This document shows, one piece after another, positions 58,801 to 64,000 of a stretch of 64,000 bases of DNA. Source of the stretch: Anaeramoeba flamelloides (lineage: Eukaryota > Metamonada > Anaeramoebidae); assembly GCA_027625915.1 (NCBI GenBank), contig JANTQA010000030.1, forward strand, positions 806,001 to 870,000, read 5' to 3'. Both the position numbers and the translations under genes were made by a program. How positions within the stretch are numbered: the first letter of the stretch is position 1; each line of letters begins with the position of its first letter. The notes beneath the pieces were generated by a model, which did not search any database, was not told where the DNA came from, and saw nothing but the letters and a program-made list of their open reading frames with translations.

Positions 58801-60400
58801 TTTTTATTCATTTTAAAAACAAAAACCAAATCCAAAAACTAGATTGATCGTTTGAATAAAAATAGAATTCAAAACATCATATTAAACAAAAATTTAAACA
58901 TGTTACAATTTTCCAAATTTGAGATTTAATTGTGAACATGAGTAAAAGTGAATTTTTTAGATTGTTTGATTTGCATTACTTTCCCTATTAATGTGAAATT
59001 GACTTTAAGATTTTAACAATAGATATTAATCCAGTTTCAGATCTGTTTCTTTGATCAGTGAAAAGTAATTCAAAAAATATTTGAAAAATTATTCTTTTTA
59101 CTACAATCTTACAATTAAAATCGGTTTGGCAATTTTTTTCCAATTTGGTCAATTTTTTTTCCAGAAGATAATTTTAATTTCTTCAACTTATGCGAAAAAA
59201 TGCAGCTAATTATTATTGATAATATTTCAAAAAAAAGACCTTATATTTCAAAATTGTTAAAATAGGAGTGGTTTTTAATGTTTTTTATAAGATTTCAGCT
59301 GATAGTCCACATTTGTATTGAAAATAAGAGAAAAAAAAAACGTGAAATGCGCTTATTTAAAAGTGAAAATACTAAAAAAGCCCTTGATCCTAGACTTTTT
59401 ATTTGAAAGCTAAAAAGGTATTACTTCTAAAATTAGTTTCTAGTTGTGTGAAAAGTTCACCTTATACTTTCCTTACTTGACGAAAAAACTAAAAACAATG
59501 TTTTTACCAACCTAAAAAAAAGAAAAAAAAAAAAAAAAAAATAACAAATCTTTTACTGTAATGTTTCCCATTTCAATTTCTTTGACTCTTGTAAAGACTC
59601 ACGGCAAATACTACTTAATCGAGTTTTTGAAGATTTGAGTTGTACAACATATTCTGCTCTCCAGTCTAGTTCATGTATAAGAGTAATTAACCTATTTTCG
59701 ACTGCTGTTATTATTTTTTTATTTCGAGCCTTCAATTCATTGAACGATGAGCGAAGTGATTTGTATTGTTTGCTAAGTTGAGTGTATTCTTTTTTTTTGG
59801 AATGGAACGCTTTGTCCATTTCATGAATTGACTGTTCAATGGATTGAAAAGTTTGCTGTATTAATTTGATTTCGTTTTTATACAACATTTCGGAGAACTG
59901 CTCATCAATCAATTCTCTTCTCAGGTCACGGAGAATGTTTGCCTGTGGATCGTTTTCATCTTCTTCATCTTGGGGGGGCTTTCGATCTTTACGCTTTAAT
60001 TCTCTCAGGAACTTGACTTCTAATTGCAAGGCAAACAAGACCCTTTTGCGTTCTTCTTTGCTCACCCCTGTAGACTGCTGAAGCAGATCGCCCTTCTTTC
60101 TTGGCGTGCGTACCTGCTTCTCACTTCCAAAATCGGAATCGCTGTCTTCAGATCCACTTACAATTGTTTCAGTTAATGCAGTCTCATCATCAGAATCAGA
60201 CTCAATACCGAATTCATGCGAAATAATTTTTTTTAATCGTTTATTCTTTATTCATTAAATTAGAAAAAAAAAAGAAAGAATTTGTAATTGATTGAAAAAA
60301 AAAAAAAAGAAATATTTTGGTGGTGTTTAGTTGAAAGTGAAAAACGATTTGTTACAACTACAATTGATAAAAGGTGTTGAAGAAAAAAAAAACAAACCAT
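55831..60400 (-). CDS. Coiled-coil protein, three-exon model, 362 aa
   Basis: Exon 3 is 56227-55831 and exon 2 is 60245-59557, joined across a 3,329-bp intron (donor GTAAAA at 59556, acceptor TATATAG at 56228) as ...KLKWETLQ|MKEKLLSLQ, with matching phase. Exon 2 has no in-frame ATG before an upstream stop. A plausible first exon is just the ATG at 60400-60398 (donor GTTTGT), spliced at AATAAAG to give MNKRLKKIIS. The protein starts with an acidic Ser/Asp region (about 14-40), then VRTPRKKG, and is almost entirely heptad-like coiled coil from about residue 60 to the end (KSSFNELKARNKK..., EKMKRYKETFLSL..., KEKEEIFKIKSENEKVF). No family was recognised; it could be a cytoskeletal or centrosomal scaffold, but nothing proves it. 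Exon 1 is the weak point. Confidence 0.65.
57008..57095 (+). repeat. Single diverged arm of the foldback family of 2791-3210
   Basis: Matches 3106-3180 in the same orientation: AAACCTCT, CGGGGTGCATC / AGGGTGTAACTC, CATAGTTTTTGGAAA (TATAGTTTTTGGAAA in the other copy) and AATTTAGTCAAAAAACTT. The opposite arm is not evident. Confidence 0.7.
57340..57766. mobile_element. 427-bp foldback element with ~125-bp inverted arms
   Basis: The left arm is about 57353-57475 and the right arm 57630-57753. The core TTTCATTAACAGTGATACTT is exactly complementary to AAGTATCACTGTTAATGAAA, and CAAGTGCCAGGAAACTTGAC pairs with GTCAAGTTTCTTGGTACTTG. The arms differ at scattered sites. The open frame at 57533-57847 is a by-product of the right arm and not a gene. 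Confidence 0.85.
58195..58446 (+). mobile_element. LINE-like 3' end, first of a tandem pair
   Basis: The first codons encode ENIDHFLWVC, as in the 45.2-kb copy, now with the His of the motif. A 3' untranslated part follows with GCTTAAATTTCTGAAAGGGA and a tail of seven AAT-like units (58425-58446). Confidence 0.72.
58455..58690 (+). mobile_element. LINE-like 3' end, second of a tandem pair
   Basis: Starts again at the TTTTTTATGGGTGTG block directly after the AAT tail of the first copy and ends TAGTGTAAGTTACACTTCTTG-CTCAATAATCATAA-A(n). The palindrome AGTGTAAGTTACACT is intact. Confidence 0.72.
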
Positions 60401-62992
60401 TTTGACAATTTTTTTAGGAAAATTTGAAAAAAATGATGTGTTAACTTGGAATTTTAGGAGAAACAGGTTTTATAAGATTCACACACCGAAACAATAATTC
60501 CAAAATACCTTCTAAAATAGGCTTTGTTATTGCAGAATTGATTTATTTATGTTATATGATTATTGTACAAATCCTCTCATAGTTTATAATTGTAAATCTC
60601 ATTAGAGGCCTGGTTTAGCGATCTAACGATATGAGACTTTGAATTTTTGCCAAAAAATAGGAAAAGAAGGAAATATTTGATAGTTTATCGTTATCTTCTA
60701 GGTTTCTGAATTGAATCCTTATCATTATATGGTTGGAAAAGAGTGGTGGTTTTTGGCAATTTAAAAATCATAAATCTTCATTTTTATCTATTCAGAAAGT
60801 GTACTATTTTTATGGTTCTATTTAGATTACTTTTTTTCCAGTTGTTTTTTTGATATTTTTTTAATTTTTCAAAGCTTGTTTAATCAAATATAACTTAAAA
60901 ATTTAAAAAAAATTTTTTTGAATTGATTTAGTACATTTGAAATTTTATTAGTAACACAAAAAACAATTTTTATTAATGTATTCATTATTTTTTTTAAAAA
61001 AATATAAATTAAAAGTGTATTTAATAATCTTAGAATAAATAATTTTACCTTTATTTTTTTTAAAAAAATTATTTGAAAGTAACTTTTTTCACTAATTGTG
61101 ACAAAAAAAAAATATTTGAATTTTTTTTTATATTTCGATATATTTTGAAAAAAATATCAACTGAAACTATCAATTTTGGTATAAATTTATAATTTGAATA
61201 TTATTTTAATATTTTTTTAATAAAAATTCAATGTTTTTATTTTTTTAAAAAGAAATATAAAATATTTTTTAAAAGAAATATAAAATAATTTCAAATATTA
61301 TAAAAAAAATATATTCAAAAATAAACTTTTTAACAAATTCTTAAATTAATAAACATGGAAATTAACAAATATTTCTCTATTTTTATTATTTTTTTGAAAA
61401 AAAAATTAGATTAGAAACCATAAAGGTATTTAAAGAACTGTATTTATCAATGTTGCTACAGAGAGAGAATTCAAAAAAAAAATATTTTGTAAAAAAATAG
61501 AAAACAGGGAAAATATGAAAATGATTCTTTTTTATTAGTGCAAGTAATAAAAATGATAAAATAAAAAAAAGAAAACAAATGTTAAATAATTGATTTTGAT
61601 TATTATTACTATTGTTGTAATTACCATAGTTACTGGAAAATATGAAATATCCTTTTTCAATATCCAAAGTTATATTTTTCCACTTGTATACATTTTATTT
61701 TAGAGGTAGCTTTAGGTATAATATTGAAAAATATATGTGAATTTCCTAAGTTAGGGGTGGTTATTAGGGCTTGTATAAGGGATAGTTGTTATCTTGATAT
61801 TATATCTTGGTATATTCGGGCTTGTTATAGTACGTGTAGGGTATGTTTAAGAATGAAAACACAGGTTTGAGTTCGATAGGGGGGTTAATTAGGTTTATTC
61901 CATTCTTTTTGTGATGAATAGTAGGTTAAAGTGGGTTTGAACTGTATTGAAGAGGAAAGAACATTTCATGTATGACGAAGTGTTACTACATTTTTATTGA
62001 AATGTATTCTAAAAATATTCACTAATGTTAGATAATTGAATATTCTCTTTGCTAGACAATTTTCACTCATTATTGAAGTTATACAATAATGTCAGAAATG
62101 TTACAAACTTATAAGAAAACAATTTGTCAACAATTAATCAGTATAATAATCTCCAATAAAATTAAATTTTTTCTCAGTAAGTATTATTTCACATAGGTGT
62201 TTTATTTTTATAATATGAGAAAAATTTTTTTAATATTGTTGTATTTGATCTTTTTCAATACTCTAATGCACAAGTGTAAATAAGGAAAGTTGTAAAAAAT
62301 AGAGTTCTAAAATATTAGATATAAATAAAGAGTTCCATGCAATTTCTTCAATTTTCTTATTAGTAAACCAAATGCACTGTTTGATTATTGATCTTGAGAG
62401 TGATTTTAAATATAATATCATTTTGACAAATACCCCTACTTTGTTTGGAAAATGTTTTTTTTTTTTTGGACAATTGAAAGATTAGTGTTTACCAAACGAT
62501 TTTTTGATTATATTTATTATTAATCTATTAAGATAATTAGATACAGCCGTTTCAACTCAGGTGTGAATCGCACTCATTCATTGAATGGTTGGGAAACCTT
62601 CCAAGTCAATTTAAAATGTTTCCCGACCATTCAACGAATGAGCGCGATTCACACCTGAGTTGAAACGGCTGTATTAAATTTATTATAACCAAAATTTGGA
62701 TAAATTGCATGGAACTCTTTATTTATATCTAATATTTTAGAAACTCTATTTTTTACAACACACATATTTAACCTAGTGTACTTGCAAAACTAAAAAGATG
62801 TACAAAATTAACTTTTCTGAAAAGTGGGAATATTGTTCTCCTAAAAACCTTTAATCTTCCTACTTTTAAAACAAAACCTAAAAGCACACTGACTGTTGTG
62901 TCAAAACCCTTAAAATTATAACAAATAATCATTTTTTTCCATTTTCTTTTTTCTTTGTTTACTTTTCTTTTTCAAACATCTTTCTTTTTCTA
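60401..62992. other. 2.6-kb divergent intergenic region upstream of THOC5
   Basis: Nothing recognisable until a G-rich stretch on the + strand at 61690-61950, then the nested foldback at 62288-62760. The THOC5 5' flank 62761-62992 is pyrimidine-rich (CTTTTTTCTTTG...) just before the ATG. Confidence 0.55.
62288..62760. mobile_element. Nested foldback element, nearly identical arms
   Basis: The outer arms 62288-62344 and 62704-62760 are inverted copies differing by about one indel in 57 bp (GATATAAATAAAGAGTTCCA is shared exactly). Inside is a second hairpin with 57-nt arms, 62541-62597 and 62618-62674, differing at three sites, around a 20-nt loop. Its core CCGTTTCAACTCAGGTGTGA is unusually GC-rich for this region. 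No coding capacity. Confidence 0.88.
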
Positions 62993-64000
62993 ATGGAGTC
63001 TTCCGAAAATTTAATTAGTTTACTTGAAAAGGCATTCTCTGAGCAAAACTCAGATCTCAAAAATGAAGAAGAACTAAAATTGATGATTAATTTGTTCTTA
63101 ACCCAAATCAGAATGCAAAGCCAAAAAGAATCAAAAAAGTTCAAAAAACAAAACAATCAATACAATGAAATGAAAGATAGCATTGAAAAATTATCACAAA
63201 TCAAATCAAATTTAAAACATGAACTTCATCATCTTAAACACAAAGCCGTCATTGAAAAAATTAGTCCAAGAACAATTGGCTCTTTATCAGATTTAAAAGT
63301 TCTCCCAAGAAGCTATTCAAAAAAAGGTAATACTCTTAAACAACAAGATCAAGAAAAAGATAAAGATAAAAAAGGCAAAGAAGAAGAACAAGGTTTCGAA
63401 AAAGAAAAAGAAAAAAAAAACGACAAAGAAATACAAAATGAAAACAAAAACATTATTAATTTTGATGAATTTTTTAACACTGCCAAAGTAAGAAACAAAC
63501 TTGAACAAATTTTAACTGAAACTACTTCATCAAGTCAAGAGCTCTTAGATCTTGAAAAAAAAAGAAAACAACTACTCATTAAAAACCAACAAGATCGAAG
63601 ATTGCTTAATTCTTTAAATCAAGAAATATCCTTTATTACAAACAAATCTAGAGAATTTGAAACTTATTTTAATATACCCAAAATTGCAAATGAAAACATT
63701 TCCAAAATTTCAAACGAATTACCGTCACCTTTATATACACTTTACCATTCAATAATCTTTTATATTGAAAGCAAAAAAGATAAACATTTCGGAAATCAAG
63801 CAAAAAAGAATCAACAAGAAATAACAAACAAATATGTGAATGAAAATCTTGATCAGGGAATGGAAATTGAGAAAAAAAAACAAAAAGAAAAAGAATTTGA
63901 AGAAGATAAGGAAAAAAAAGAACAAGAAGAAATAGATCAAATAGAACAAAACGAAGAAGAGGATAAGGGAAACGGAAACGGAAACCAAAACGAAAACGGA
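62993..64000 (+). CDS. THOC5: THO complex subunit 5 (THOC5/FMIP), N-terminal part, open at window end
   Basis: THOC5 belongs to the THO/TREX complex, which couples transcription to mRNA export. The frame opens at ATG 62993 and runs 336 codons to the window edge with no stop or visible intron. Residues about 40-85 form a coiled coil (SQIKSNLKHELHHLKHKAVI), comparable with the THOC5 segment that precedes its central coil. PRTIGSLSDLKVLPRSY follows, then an acidic/Lys insert. A second coil (KKRKQLLIKNQQDRRLLNSL) leads to FETYFNIP and LPSPLYTLYHSIIFYIESKK (about 242-261), which matches the THOC5 signature LP.PLY.LY.....Y.E. Glu/Lys/Asn-rich low complexity fills the last 70 residues. The C-terminal half lies outside the window. 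Confidence 0.8.
   Translation, partial: MESSENLISLLEKAFSEQNSDLKNEEELKLMINLFLTQIRMQSQKESKKFKKQNNQYNEMKDSIEKLSQIKSNLKHELHHLKHKAVIEKISPRTIGSLSDLKVLPRSYSKKGNTLKQQDQEKDKDKKGKEEEQGFEKEKEKKNDKEIQNENKNIINFDEFFNTAKVRNKLEQILTETTSSSQELLDLEKKRKQLLIKNQQDRRLLNSLNQEISFITNKSREFETYFNIPKIANENISKISNELPSPLYTLYHSIIFYIESKKDKHFGNQAKKNQQEITNKYVNENLDQGMEIEKKKQKEKEFEEDKEKKEQEEIDQIEQNEEEDKGNGNGNQNENG

Larger units (their letters stand above)
56228..59556 (-). other. 3.3-kb intron of the coiled-coil gene
   Basis: Contains a single arm related to the 2.8-3.2 kb foldback (57008-57095), a 427-bp foldback (57340-57766) and two LINE 3' ends in tandem (58195-58446, 58455-58690). No exon was identified inside it. Confidence 0.7.

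Noticed and set aside
61386-61667. 93-codon open frame, tested as a 5' exon of the coiled-coil gene
   Set aside because: Starts at TTG, is low-complexity, and has no splice site giving the right phase into exon 2.
61740-61800. TTAGGG-like words read as interstitial telomere
   Set aside because: Only scattered single units with no tandem array.
63317-64000. Phe-rich open frames on the - strand at the window end
   Set aside because: Antisense shadows of the A-rich Lys/Glu codons of THOC5.
1-64000. LTR pairs, Polinton-type or other capsid/envelope elements, CRISPR arrays
   Set aside because: No long terminal direct repeats with primer-binding or polypurine signals, no capsid, integrase or polymerase B motifs, and no regular spacer arrays were seen. 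Direct repeats at a distance here are diverged dispersed families.

Overview
The window looks like nuclear DNA of a single-celled eukaryote. It is very AT-rich, has GT-AG introns, and encodes eukaryote-only machinery: COPI epsilon, TRAPPC6, a SUMO E3 ligase, a small Tim chaperone, THOC5 and a PH-RasGAP. TAA, TAG and TGA all act as ordinary stops. Strong AT bias, charged Glu/Lys low-complexity inserts, sparse genes in repeat-filled DNA and a PH-RasGAP protein would fit a free-living amoeboid protist, for example an anaeramoebid or amoebozoan. That placement is inference and the sequence alone does not settle it.

Eleven genes are supported. On the + strand: coatomer epsilon (1752-9051, two exons around a 6.4-kb intron), a PIAS/Siz-type SUMO ligase (16631-17746), biotin-protein ligase (20840-21724), TRAPPC6 (29415-30398), a small Tim-like protein (33459-33752) and THOC5 (62993 to the window end). 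On the - strand: a divergent actin (9399-10523), a Frag1/DRAM/Sfk1 membrane protein (25813-26742), a PH-RasGAP (38091-41527, 5' end unresolved), an unrecognised four-exon gene (46994-48164) and an unrecognised coiled-coil gene (55831-60400). Several of these models come from joining exons by frame and splice sites. The genes do not form an operon or pathway. Secretory traffic is represented twice (COPE, TRAPPC6); the rest are unrelated housekeeping or signalling genes.

Between genes, and inside the large introns, lies a mosaic of old dispersed repeats. At least six families of 0.3-1 kb recur in diverged copies. There is also a LINE-like family seen as 5'-truncated 3' ends with a conserved set of three small hairpins, a roughly 75-bp hairpin family with five clear copies, two MITE-like pairs, and three large foldback elements at 2.8-3.2, 57.3-57.8 and 62.3-62.8 kb. 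The 62.3-62.8 kb foldback is nested, has nearly identical arms and sits just upstream of THOC5, so it looks youngest. The most notable points are the repeat-filled 6.4-kb COPE intron, the LINE 3'-end structure, an actin lacking an ATP-site aspartate, a small Tim with an apparent myristoylation signal, and two genes whose first intron falls within or just after the start codon.
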